Positions 26,621-33,627 of a DNA stretch of 64,000 bases are shown here, piece by piece; the stretch's first letter is position 1; each line of letters opens with the position of its first letter. A program made the position numbers and the translations under genes. The notes beneath the pieces are model-generated. The model was given only the letters and a program-made list of their open reading frames with translations, searched no databases and had not been told where the DNA came from. Source of the DNA: Candidatus Gastranaerophilales bacterium (GTDB taxonomy: Bacteria; Cyanobacteriota; Vampirovibrionia; Gastranaerophilales; Gastranaerophilaceae); contig CALUYY010000009.1 of assembly GCA_944325155.1 (NCBI GenBank), forward strand, positions 23,531 through 87,530, written 5' to 3'.

Positions 26621-26673
26621 ATTAATTTCATTTTATAAATTATGAGCCGAAAGGCAAAAATGTAACAAAAAAA

Positions 26674-27354
26674 CTAATTTAACAAATCGGGGCGTCTCAG
26701 TTTTGTTCTTATAAGCCTTTGTTCTTTTTTAAACCGTTCTATTTTTTCATGGTCCCCGCTTAATAAAACTTCAGGCACTTTCATCCCTCTGTATTCTCTG
26801 GGTTTTGTATATTGAGGATGTTCAAGCATTCCCATAAGAGCGTCGGAGAAGCTGTCGTTCAGTGATGATTCTTTTTTGTTTAATACTCCTTCTATTTGTC
26901 TTGAAACGCTGTCTATTATGCATAATGCGCCAAGCTCTCCCCCCGTTAAGATAAAATCGCCCAGAGAAATTTCTCTTGGTTTTAACCCCAGCCTTATTCT
27001 TTCGTCAAACCCTTCATATCGCCCGCAAAGTAAAATTAACTGCTTTTTTTGGGATAATTCAACGCTTATTTTCTGGTTAAATTTTTCGCCCTGCGGGGTC
27101 AGCATTATAAATTCAAAATCGTCCGTTTTTTCAATTGCTTCATAAGCTTCAAAAACGGGCGGAGCCATTAAAACCATTCCCGATGTTCCGCCGTAGGGCG
27201 TGTCGTCTACTTTATTGTGCTTATCGTGGGTATAGTTTCTGAAATTAATCGTATTAACTTCAATTATTCCTTTTTCTATTGCACGTTTCATAATGGAATA
27301 AGAACAATAATTTTTTATAATGTCTTCAAATAATGTTAAAACATCAAATCTCAT
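26674..27354 (-). CDS. trmD: tRNA (guanine-37-N1)-methyltransferase TrmD
   Basis: TrmD methylates G37 of tRNAs reading CNN and some other codons, preventing +1 frameshifting. The 226-residue SPOUT protein shows MRFDVLTLFEDI, DDTPYGGTSGMVLMAPPVFEA, LLCGRYEGFDERI (the trefoil-knot AdoMet site) and SLGDFILTGGELGAL, and ends with the usual RRPDLL. Overlaps rimM by 4 bases. rpsP and rplS, frequent partners of rimM-trmD, are not present here. Confidence 0.96.
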   Translation of the reverse strand: MRFDVLTLFEDIIKNYCSYSIMKRAIEKGIIEVNTINFRNYTHDKHNKVDDTPYGGTSGMVLMAPPVFEAYEAIEKTDDFEFIMLTPQGEKFNQKISVELSQKKQLILLCGRYEGFDERIRLGLKPREISLGDFILTGGELGALCIIDSVSRQIEGVLNKKESSLNDSFSDALMGMLEHPQYTKPREYRGMKVPEVLLSGDHEKIERFKKEQRLIRTKLRRPDLLN

Positions 27355-27863
27355 AAAAGACCTTCAATCGGTTTGATTATTATTTTTCCGGTTTTTATAT
27401 CAACAACGGGTACAATTTCTTTAACAAAAGGAACCATTATAATTTCTTTTTTATCGTCTTCGGGCTTTATACACAGAATATCGTTTGCCAAAGTTTCTTT
27501 AATTTCGACAACTTCGCCGATATAATCTTCATTATTGTCAAAAACTTTCATACCGATTAAATCTTCAATTAAAAATTCGTTTTTATCAAGCCGTTTTTCG
27601 ATTTCTTCTTTTAAAAGGTATATGTTTTTGCCTTTAAATTCAAGAAGTTCGTTTATGGAATTTATTTCTTTAAATTTTATTATTGCAAAATTTTTATGAA
27701 ACCTTATTGATGAAACTTCAAGCTTTATTTTTTCGTTTTGTTTATTTATATAGCAAAATTTAAGCGAAGATATGACGCTTTTGTTTGAATAGCCCACTTT
27801 TGCCTCGCCTTTAATGCCGTGAAAGTTTATAATTTTTCCTATTGATAAAAAATCACTCTGCAT
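27351..27863 (-). CDS. rimM: Ribosome maturation factor RimM
   Basis: RimM assists 30S head assembly around S19. The 170-residue protein has the N-terminal beta-barrel (FLSIGKIINFHGIKGEAKVGY) and C-terminal PRC-barrel domain (FLIEDLIGMKVFDNNEDYIGEVVEI...IMVPFVKEIVPVVDIKTGKIII). The gene starts 8 bases after a 55-residue Cys-rich ORF and overlaps trmD by 4 bases, so the three are probably co-transcribed. Confidence 0.93.
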   Translation of the reverse strand: MQSDFLSIGKIINFHGIKGEAKVGYSNKSVISSLKFCYINKQNEKIKLEVSSIRFHKNFAIIKFKEINSINELLEFKGKNIYLLKEEIEKRLDKNEFLIEDLIGMKVFDNNEDYIGEVVEIKETLANDILCIKPEDDKKEIIMVPFVKEIVPVVDIKTGKIIIKPIEGLL

Positions 27864-27871
27864 AAGAAAAA

Positions 27872-28039
27872 TTATACATCAAAATTATTTATATCTTCTT
27901 TTAGAGTTTTTTCTTCAATGTAACCGTTATATATAAGCCAGTATATGCAGTCTGTCTGATTGCAGCCGTTACAGTTAAAATCGGCGGAGTGGTATTTATT
28001 TTCTTTTTCTTTTTTTGTCGGTTTGCAATTATTATCCAT
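27872..28039 (-). CDS. Small Cys-rich protein, 55 aa, unknown
   Basis: An ATG at 28039 opens a 55-codon frame ending at 27872. The peptide begins MDNNCKPTKKEKENKYHSAD and continues FNCNGCNQTDCIYWLIYNG, with cysteines 5, 23, 26 and 31 (C-x17-C-x2-C-x4-C), compatible with a metal or Fe-S site. It ends 8 bases before rimM and follows 7 bases after the U-tract of the structured RNA at 28.05-28.18 kb. No clear Shine-Dalgarno is visible, so coding is supported only by frame, spacing and the ordered cysteine motif. I recognise no family. Confidence 0.5.
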   Translation of the reverse strand: MDNNCKPTKKEKENKYHSADFNCNGCNQTDCIYWLIYNGYIEEKTLKEDINNFDV

Positions 28040-28046
28040 AGTTTTT

Positions 28047-28184
28047 AAAAAAAGGCAGAGTTAAAACAATATCCGTGAAATTCACGGGCGCAGGGCCCGT
28101 TTAAAATAAAGTAAGAATTCCTTTCTTAACTAATGCTTGATATACCGTCTTAACCCTGCTAATATGAAAACAGTGCGTAAGTAC
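28047..28184 (-). ncRNA. Candidate structured RNA with U-tract end, upstream of rimM-trmD
   Basis: On the minus strand bases 28159-28142 pair with 28072-28055 in an uninterrupted 18-bp helix containing four G-U pairs; on the plus strand those four would be C-A mismatches, so the fold points to minus-strand transcription. Inside lie a hairpin AAGAA/UUCUU with loop AGGAA (28127-28113) and two mutually exclusive hairpins, ACGGGC/GCCCGU (28100-28084) and CCGUGA/UCACGG (28087-28073). Seven U follow the helix (28053-28047). It does not match any RNA family I know; SRP, 6S and common riboswitch motifs are absent. It may be a stand-alone RNA or an attenuator. Confidence 0.55.
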
Positions 28185-28190
28185 TTTCTT

Positions 28191-28219
28191 ATAGTATACG
28201 TTAGTTGAAATATAGTCAA
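28191..28219 (-). promoter_or_regulatory. Candidate promoter for the structured RNA
   Basis: On the minus strand TTGACT (28219-28214) is followed by TATACT (28198-28193, 15-base spacer) or TACTAT (28196-28191, 17-base spacer). The start would be near 28184, giving an RNA of roughly 138 bases ending at the U-tract. Confidence 0.5.
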
Positions 28220-28244
28220 CATGTTAGTTAAAAAAAAACTAATA
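28200..28244. repeat. Repeated GTTAGTT/AACTAAT boxes, possible operator
   Basis: GTTAGTT occurs at 28200-28206 and 28223-28229 (23 bases apart), and the inverse AACTAAT at 28238-28244; TTAACTAA recurs at 28126-28133. The boxes overlap the promoter of the structured RNA and precede the duplicated-AbrB gene by 43 bases, so they may be binding sites for that protein. This role is inference. Confidence 0.4.
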
Positions 28245-28286
28245 ATTGTTACAATATTTCATACTGCGCCAAATAGGTTTTTTTAA

Positions 28287-28616
28287 ATGGCTCTCAAGCG
28301 AAAAGTACGTCAAATAGGTAACAGTCTGGCATTGCCCGTGCCCAATGAGGTGTTTGAATTTTTGGGCTTTAATTCCAAAGATATAAAATATAAACTAATC
28401 CAGGAAATCTCGGGGCAGGTTTTTATTTTGATTTTAAAAAAAGATGTTATTTCTCTTGATGAGAAAAAATTTCAAAAATTGGGACGAACCCCCGCAATTA
28501 TTATCCCGAAGCCTCTTTGTATTTTATGGAATATAGGTTTGGAGGAAGATAAGAACAGGGAACTGTGTATTGAATTTGATGATTCTCCCCTGAAATGGAG
28601 ATTATATCCCGTTTAA
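28287..28616 (+). CDS. AbrB/MazE-type DNA-binding protein with two half-domains in one chain
   Basis: The 109-residue protein starts with a SpoVT-AbrB/MazE motif, KVRQIGNSLALPVPNEVFEFLGF (residues 5-28). A second, weaker copy occurs at about 62-88 (KFQKLGRTPAIIIPKPLCILWNIGLEED). AbrB domains normally form by dimerisation of two swapped-hairpin chains, so this could fold as a pseudo-dimer. No toxin gene adjoins it, which argues against a simple antitoxin. The repeated GTTAGTT boxes just upstream may be its operators. No Shine-Dalgarno is evident before the ATG. Confidence 0.7.
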   Translation: MALKRKVRQIGNSLALPVPNEVFEFLGFNSKDIKYKLIQEISGQVFILILKKDVISLDEKKFQKLGRTPAIIIPKPLCILWNIGLEEDKNRELCIEFDDSPLKWRLYPV

Positions 28617-28698
28617 TCTTTTCAATTGATTGTAGGATTTAAGAATTTTAAAAATGCATTAAAATTGTGTGGTCAGCAATTTATAAGGTGTTTTTATT

Positions 28699-29244
28699 AT
28701 GGCAATCGACTCAGAAATTTTAGCGGGTTTTTACTGGTATTGTGCAATTATCGGAACGATAATTTTTGTTATTAAAACTGCTCTTCCCATTAATTCGGGA
28801 ACCGAAATCAGTGCGGATTTTACTTCAATAACGGATACCGATTCATCTTTCGGATTATTTACGATTGAAGGTATCAGTGCATTTTTTATGTGTTCGGGGT
28901 GGATGGGCTGGCTTTCTTATGACCATTTAAAATACGGACTTGAATTAAGTGCCGCAATTGCCGTTATTTCAGGTATTTTGGGTATGGTGTTTTTTACCTG
29001 GCTTATTTCAATATTTAAAAAGCTTGAACATAACCCGAAACCCAATTTGGCGGAATTGGTCGGAAAAACGGGCAAAGCTTATTTAAAATTTAAACCTTTT
29101 TCATCGGGCAAAATTGAAATTGAATTAAATTCAAAACTCTCCGTTATTGATGCATATAATAATTCAGACAAAGAAATCGAAGTGTTTGATTTAATCAAAG
29201 TGGTTAAAGTTGAAAATGATAATGTTTATATCGTGAAAGAATAA
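28699..29244 (+). CDS. NfeD-like membrane protein (YqiJ/OB-fold type)
   Basis: The 181-residue protein has three transmembrane helices (about 10-28, 52-75, 80-105) and a C-terminal soluble OB-like domain (about 115-181: LVGKTGKAYLKFKPFSSGKIEIELNSK...DKEIEVFDLIKVVKVENDNVYIVKE), the NfeD arrangement. NfeD-type proteins are encoded next to flotillins and are thought to act with them at the membrane. Here it is one base from the next gene and 0.66 kb before a flotillin. A weak ribosome site (TAAGGTG) precedes the ATG. Confidence 0.75.
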   Translation: MAIDSEILAGFYWYCAIIGTIIFVIKTALPINSGTEISADFTSITDTDSSFGLFTIEGISAFFMCSGWMGWLSYDHLKYGLELSAAIAVISGILGMVFFTWLISIFKKLEHNPKPNLAELVGKTGKAYLKFKPFSSGKIEIELNSKLSVIDAYNNSDKEIEVFDLIKVVKVENDNVYIVKE

Positions 29245-29245
29245 A

Positions 29246-29887
29246 ATGTCTTTTTTGTCCAATCCTTTTATGTCTTATATTGTTTTTTCGGCAGCTATTG
29301 TTTTTGTGCTTATTCTGTTGTTCGGATATAAAAAAGCAAGAGCCGATGAAATTGTTATTTTGTATAATCTGTCAACCTGGAATGGCATTATTACCGTTTT
29401 GGAAGGTATGGATAAAGGTGTTTTTTATAACAGACTTACAACCAAGACAATAAACATTAAAAAAGATATAAAAAAATTATCCGTTACTTTGGATGACAGT
29501 TTTGAAAACATTATCAAAAAATCTAAATTTGAAAGCGAAAATATTCTTTTTGAACAAAGAAAAATGTTTTTTGAAAATCTCTGTAAAAAAAATATAAATA
29601 TAGACATTGAATTTAACTATAAAATTTCAGAGGACAAAAAAATATTATCCTGTATCGATAAAGCAAGATTTTTAAATATTTATAATTCCAAAGCAAATGA
29701 AAACGAGCTTCTTGATAATTATATGAAGCTTGTTATTTTGTATGTTTTGAATTTAAATCCGGCGTTCAGCAAAGCTGAATTTGAAGACAAATTAAATGTC
29801 TGTTCAAAGCCGGCATTTGAACGCTATATGTATCAATTTGTTGATTTGAAAATAAAAAAATATGAAATAGAAACACTAAAGGAGTAA
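29246..29887 (+). CDS. Membrane-anchored protein with SPFH-like N-terminus, unknown
   Basis: A 213-residue protein with one N-terminal transmembrane helix (about 8-27) followed by KKARADEIVILYNLSTWNGI. This resembles the start of the flotillin encoded next (KRCPSNKVIVVYGKVAGSG), so it may be a shortened or diverged SPFH/band-7 relative, but the remaining Lys/Glu-rich 150 residues give no family I know. It sits between the NfeD-like gene (1-base gap) and the flotillin (13-base gap) and is probably part of that complex. Confidence 0.55.
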   Translation: MSFLSNPFMSYIVFSAAIVFVLILLFGYKKARADEIVILYNLSTWNGIITVLEGMDKGVFYNRLTTKTINIKKDIKKLSVTLDDSFENIIKKSKFESENILFEQRKMFFENLCKKNINIDIEFNYKISEDKKILSCIDKARFLNIYNSKANENELLDNYMKLVILYVLNLNPAFSKAEFEDKLNVCSKPAFERYMYQFVDLKIKKYEIETLKE

Positions 29888-29900
29888 AAAGGAGAAAATT

Positions 29901-31505
29901 ATGGAACTACTTACAGGTGCAAGTATGCTTTTTATTATCCTTGTTTTGGGCGCAATTACGTTTGCCGCAAGCAGATATAAAAGATGCCCTTCAAACAAGG
30001 TAATAGTCGTATACGGTAAGGTTGCAGGCAGCGGAACCGCAAAATGTGTCCACGGCGGCGGCGTTTTTGTCTGGCCTTTAATTCAGGATTATTCAATGCT
30101 TTCATTGGAACCCATGACAACCGATATTGACCTTAAGGGTGCTTTATCAAAAGGAAATATCAGGGTTGCCGTTCCTTCAACATTTACTTTTGCAATTTCA
30201 ACAAACCCCAAAATTATGCAAAATGCCGCAGAAAGGCTTTTAAATTCAAACAAACAGACAATAATTTCAATGGCAAGCGATATTATTCTGGGTCAATTAA
30301 GGCTTGTTATTGCTACATTATCCATTGAAGAAATCAACCAGGACAGAGAAAAATTTCTTGAACAAATTAACATTAATGTCGACGCCGAATTAAACAAACT
30401 CGGTTTAAGCGTGATAAACGTAAACATACGAGATATAACCGATGAATCGGGATATATTGACGCAATAGGTAAAAGAGCCGCAGCAGAAGCAATCAACAAG
30501 GCAAAAGTCGAAGTTGCGCAACAGGAAAAACTCGGTGCAATCGGCGAGGCTGACCAAAACAGGGAAAAAGAAGTTCAGGTTGCAAACCAAATTGCCCAAA
30601 CGACAATCGGTCAGGCAAATGCGGAAAAAGAACAAAGGGTTCAAACCGCACAATTGGAAGCCCAGGCCGTTGAAGGCGAAAACATTTCAAAAGCAAATAT
30701 TGCGGAATACAATGCGGTATTAGCCGTTAAACAGGCTGAAGCCATGAAAACGGGTGAAGTTGCAAAAGCTAATGCGGAACGTGATATTTTAATCGCTCAA
30801 AAGGAACAGGAAGAAGCAAGACTTAAAAAAGAAGAACTTGCAGAACAGGAAGTTGAAAAATTAAAAGTTCAGGTTGAAGCCGATGCCGAAGCCGAAAGAT
30901 TAAGAAGAATAGCAAACGGTGAAGCCGATGCCATAAGAGCAAAATATTTTGCGGAAGCCGAAGGTGTGAAAGCGGTATTGGAAGCAAAAGCCGCAGGTTA
31001 TGATAAACTCGTTGCCATTTCAAACAACAAACCCGAAGTTGCAACAAGCTTTTTAATGATTGAAAAAATCGAAGACATTGTTTCAAAACAGGTTGAAGCC
31101 ATTAAAAATATTAAATTCGATAAAATTACCGTTTGGGACGGCGGTGCAGGCAGCGCACAAGGGTCAACGACGGCCAATTTTATGAAAGAATTAATTAAGG
31201 CACTTCCTGCCATGCATGATTTAGCTGGTCAGGCAGGAATAGAACTCCCCAGAATTTTAGGTAAAGTTGATGACTGCCAAAATCCTTCAAATGCTTCCGT
31301 TGAAAATATTCCCGACGGAAAGTTGGTTCATAATGAAGATAATACACAAAATGTTTTATGTCCTCATTGCGGCGCCAAATATAAAGCAAAAGACGCTGAA
31401 GGAAAAGTTCAAATTCCGGGGTTTAACGATATTGATGAAAGTTTAGCCGGCCAGCAGATTTATTGCATTAAATGCGGCACTAAATTTTCGATTCCCGAAA
31501 AATAA
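29901..31505 (+). CDS. Flotillin-like SPFH protein with C-terminal zinc ribbon
   Basis: The 534-residue protein has an N-terminal membrane segment (about 4-23), an SPFH/band-7 domain (about 28-190, with VINVNIRDITDESGYIDAIGKRAAAEAI), and a long coiled region of Glu/Ala/Lys repeats (about 195-360: AEADAEAERLRRIANGEADAIRAKY), as in YuaG/FloT. It then adds a feature unusual for flotillins: two CxxC knuckles (Cys487, Cys490, Cys522, Cys525) forming a likely zinc ribbon. Flotillins organise membrane microdomains. GGAG precedes the ATG. It ends the NfeD-like/SPFH-like/flotillin operon. Confidence 0.85.
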   Translation: MELLTGASMLFIILVLGAITFAASRYKRCPSNKVIVVYGKVAGSGTAKCVHGGGVFVWPLIQDYSMLSLEPMTTDIDLKGALSKGNIRVAVPSTFTFAISTNPKIMQNAAERLLNSNKQTIISMASDIILGQLRLVIATLSIEEINQDREKFLEQININVDAELNKLGLSVINVNIRDITDESGYIDAIGKRAAAEAINKAKVEVAQQEKLGAIGEADQNREKEVQVANQIAQTTIGQANAEKEQRVQTAQLEAQAVEGENISKANIAEYNAVLAVKQAEAMKTGEVAKANAERDILIAQKEQEEARLKKEELAEQEVEKLKVQVEADAEAERLRRIANGEADAIRAKYFAEAEGVKAVLEAKAAGYDKLVAISNNKPEVATSFLMIEKIEDIVSKQVEAIKNIKFDKITVWDGGAGSAQGSTTANFMKELIKALPAMHDLAGQAGIELPRILGKVDDCQNPSNASVENIPDGKLVHNEDNTQNVLCPHCGAKYKAKDAEGKVQIPGFNDIDESLAGQQIYCIKCGTKFSIPEK

Positions 31506-31528
31506 AATTTGAATTTAATAATAAAAAG

Positions 31529-31562
31529 AAAAGCGTTAAGTTTTTACTTAACGCTTTTTTGG
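31529..31562 (+). terminator. Terminator after the flotillin gene
   Basis: AAAAGCGTTAAGT and its complement with a four-T loop, followed by a T-tract, lie 24 bases after the stop; flanking A residues mean it may also serve the convergent EF-hand gene. Confidence 0.88.
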
Positions 31563-31578
31563 TCCTTGTTCATAATGC

Positions 31579-32391
31579 TTATTGTGCATTAAATGAATCG
31601 TTTGACATATCCATTTCCATTTCCCCACCCATAAAAACATCGTCATTCGATGTTATGTCAGATGTTGTTTCTCTTTTATCCCTGTTTAGAGTTGAGGAAT
31701 AAAAAGAGCCTATCAGTTCGCTTTGTTCAAGATAGCCGCTTGAATTTGCATCAAGATTATTAAACATATTTTCAATTGCCGTATTTCTTTGGGCATTTGT
31801 TATGCCGTCCGTTGCAAATTGTGAGCCGTATTTTGATTCAAAACCGTTTAAATCGAGTCCTTTGTCTTCTTTTTCGTCTTTATCTTCTTTTTCATCGCTC
31901 TTATCTTCCGCTTTTTCCGGTTCTTCGTCATTGCCGAAATTATAAAATTCGTCGTAATCTACGGCTTCATATTCATCTATATCATACATAGGTTCGGGTA
32001 AATCCATAATGTTGGAGCCGTCGCCCATAATTTTATTTCCCGCAAGGTTAAAAGTGAAATCGTTATTATACGATTGCATTAAGGGTGAAATAGGTCCGTT
32101 TGACAATTCGCCGACGGAATATATTGAAGCTATTTCTTCAAATTTTGAATTTTCAAAAGGATTTTCGTTTAAAGAAACCCTTTGCACCATAATATCAGGA
32201 GAACTTACACCGTTAAAAATGCTTGATGAAATTGTAAGACTTTGTTTTTCATCGGCGTCTTTAATACTGTCGATATGGTTATCGGATTCAACCTGCCTTA
32301 TGGCTTTATTTAAGTCTTTGGTTTTAATTCCGTTTTCTCTCAGCGTGCTTTTTAATCCGTTGTAGTCGAATTTTCCTGACAAATCTGTCAT
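31579..32391 (-). CDS. Acidic protein with one EF-hand, unknown
   Basis: A 270-residue protein without signal peptide or membrane helix. Residues 214-225 (DANSSGYLEQSE) fit a canonical EF-hand loop: Asp/Asn/Ser at positions 1, 3 and 5, Gly at 6, a hydrophobic residue at 8 and Glu at 12. A preceding stretch (about 150-178) is a run of Glu/Asp/Lys (KSDEKEDKDEKEDK). The N-terminal half is Ser/Asn-rich and unmatched. AGAGG precedes the ATG. Calcium binding is likely; the role is unknown. Confidence 0.6.
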   Translation of the reverse strand: MTDLSGKFDYNGLKSTLRENGIKTKDLNKAIRQVESDNHIDSIKDADEKQSLTISSSIFNGVSSPDIMVQRVSLNENPFENSKFEEIASIYSVGELSNGPISPLMQSYNNDFTFNLAGNKIMGDGSNIMDLPEPMYDIDEYEAVDYDEFYNFGNDEEPEKAEDKSDEKEDKDEKEDKGLDLNGFESKYGSQFATDGITNAQRNTAIENMFNNLDANSSGYLEQSELIGSFYSSTLNRDKRETTSDITSNDDVFMGGEMEMDMSNDSFNAQ

Positions 32392-32513
32392 GGTATCCTC
32401 TTTTCATCTCTCTTTTGTATATATAAAGTATATGTATTTAAAATAATTGCCTTTTTGTAACATTTCTTTACATAAAGTTAATCAAAATGGATTAAATTCG
32501 GATATAAAACCGC

Positions 32514-32542
32514 TTGCAAGATAAGTTTTATCATTGTATATT
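32514..32542 (+). promoter_or_regulatory. Promoter of rpoZ
   Basis: TTGCAA (32514-32519) and TATATT (32537-32542) are exactly 17 bases apart, 21 bases before the rpoZ ATG. The spacer contains the inverted repeat GATAA-GTT-TTATC. Confidence 0.6.
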
Positions 32543-32562
32543 ATGAAAAGGAGAAATTTGAA

Positions 32563-32808
32563 ATGAACCAGATTACAAAAATCGCTTGGGATTTAAACGA
32601 AAAAACAGAAAACAGATATCAATTGGTGTATGAATTAATTGAAATTGCAAAAAGACTTGTTGACGAGTCGCAAATCAAGAAAAATAAAGATGATTTCGGT
32701 TATGATTTTGAAACATCATACGACGTTAACATTAAAAAAGAAAAGCCCGTTCAGCATGCGATTATGGTTAAAGCTTCGGAATCTGACGACAGCGGGTTAG
32801 TCGGCTAG
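32563..32808 (+). CDS. rpoZ: DNA-directed RNA polymerase omega subunit
   Basis: The 81-residue protein carries the omega pattern ENRYQLVYELIEIAKRLVDE and the downstream KPVQHAIMVKASE block. Omega helps fold and hold the beta-prime subunit. The sequence is short and diverged, so the call relies on the ENRY...KPV layout, on length, and on a good promoter and Shine-Dalgarno (AAAAGGAG). The purine phosphorylase gene follows after 18 bases. Confidence 0.72.
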   Translation: MNQITKIAWDLNEKTENRYQLVYELIEIAKRLVDESQIKKNKDDFGYDFETSYDVNIKKEKPVQHAIMVKASESDDSGLVG

Positions 32809-32826
32809 TTTATAAGGATTTTTGTT

Positions 32827-33627
32827 TTGGAAAATACCCTTAATTTTATCAAGGAGAAAACCGCGGGTTTTACCCCTCAGATTGCTGTCATTTTAGGTTC
32901 GGGTTTAGGCGGCTATACAAAAGAGATTGAAGGAATTGAAATTCCATACGGCGAAATTGAAGGTTTTATGCCGTCCGGTGTTCAGGGGCATAAAGGTTCT
33001 TTATTTTTTGGCGAGATTCAAAATAAAAAAGTTGTTATTATGCAGGGCAGATTTCATTTTTACGAAGGGTATTCAATGAAATCCGTTACGTTTCCCGTCA
33101 GGGTTTTTAAGAAACTCGGCGTTAAAGACATAATAATTACAAATGCCGCAGGATCATTGGATTTATATCATCATCCGGGTGAATTAATGATTATAAGCGA
33201 TCATATCAATTTTACGGGAACAAATCCCCTTATAGGAAAAAATGATGATAATGAAGGCGAAAGATTTCCCGATATGAGCGAGGTTTATTCTTTGGAATTA
33301 AGAAAACTCGCTTTTGATTGCGCAAGGGAATTGAATATTGATATAAAAGAGGGCGTATATGCGGCAACAACGGGTCCTTCTTATGAAACTCCCGCAGAAG
33401 TTAATATGCTTAAATTATCGGGCGCAGACGTCGTCGGTATGTCGACCGTGCCGGAGGCAATTGTTGCAAATTGGCTTAATATGAGAGTTCTTGGTATAAG
33501 TCTTATTTCAAATTATGCGGCAGGTGTTTTTAACAATAAATTAAGCCATAATGAAGTTATTGAATCGGGCAGGAATGCCTCCGATAAGGTTAAAAAGCTT
33601 CTTGATTTAATTATAAGCAGAATTTAA
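32827..33627 (+). CDS. punA: Purine nucleoside phosphorylase (PNP-I, trimeric type)
   Basis: It splits purine (deoxy)nucleosides with phosphate in salvage. The 266-residue protein has the phosphate-binding ILGSGLGGY, the GRFHFYEGYSM block, TNAAGSLD, DHINFTGTNPLIG and the EVNMLKLSGADVVGMSTVPE signature, with ISNYAAG near the end. The start is TTG at 32827, with AAGGA eight bases upstream. Its last 4 bases overlap the convergent MlaE gene. Confidence 0.94.
   Translation: MENTLNFIKEKTAGFTPQIAVILGSGLGGYTKEIEGIEIPYGEIEGFMPSGVQGHKGSLFFGEIQNKKVVIMQGRFHFYEGYSMKSVTFPVRVFKKLGVKDIIITNAAGSLDLYHHPGELMIISDHINFTGTNPLIGKNDDNEGERFPDMSEVYSLELRKLAFDCARELNIDIKEGVYAATTGPSYETPAEVNMLKLSGADVVGMSTVPEAIVANWLNMRVLGISLISNYAAGVFNNKLSHNEVIESGRNASDKVKKLLDLIISRI

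Noticed and set aside
28047..28184. SRP RNA or 6S RNA identity for the structured RNA
   Set aside because: The SRP apical motif (GGAA tetraloop with AGCAG/GUCAG internal loops) and the 6S central bubble layout are absent.
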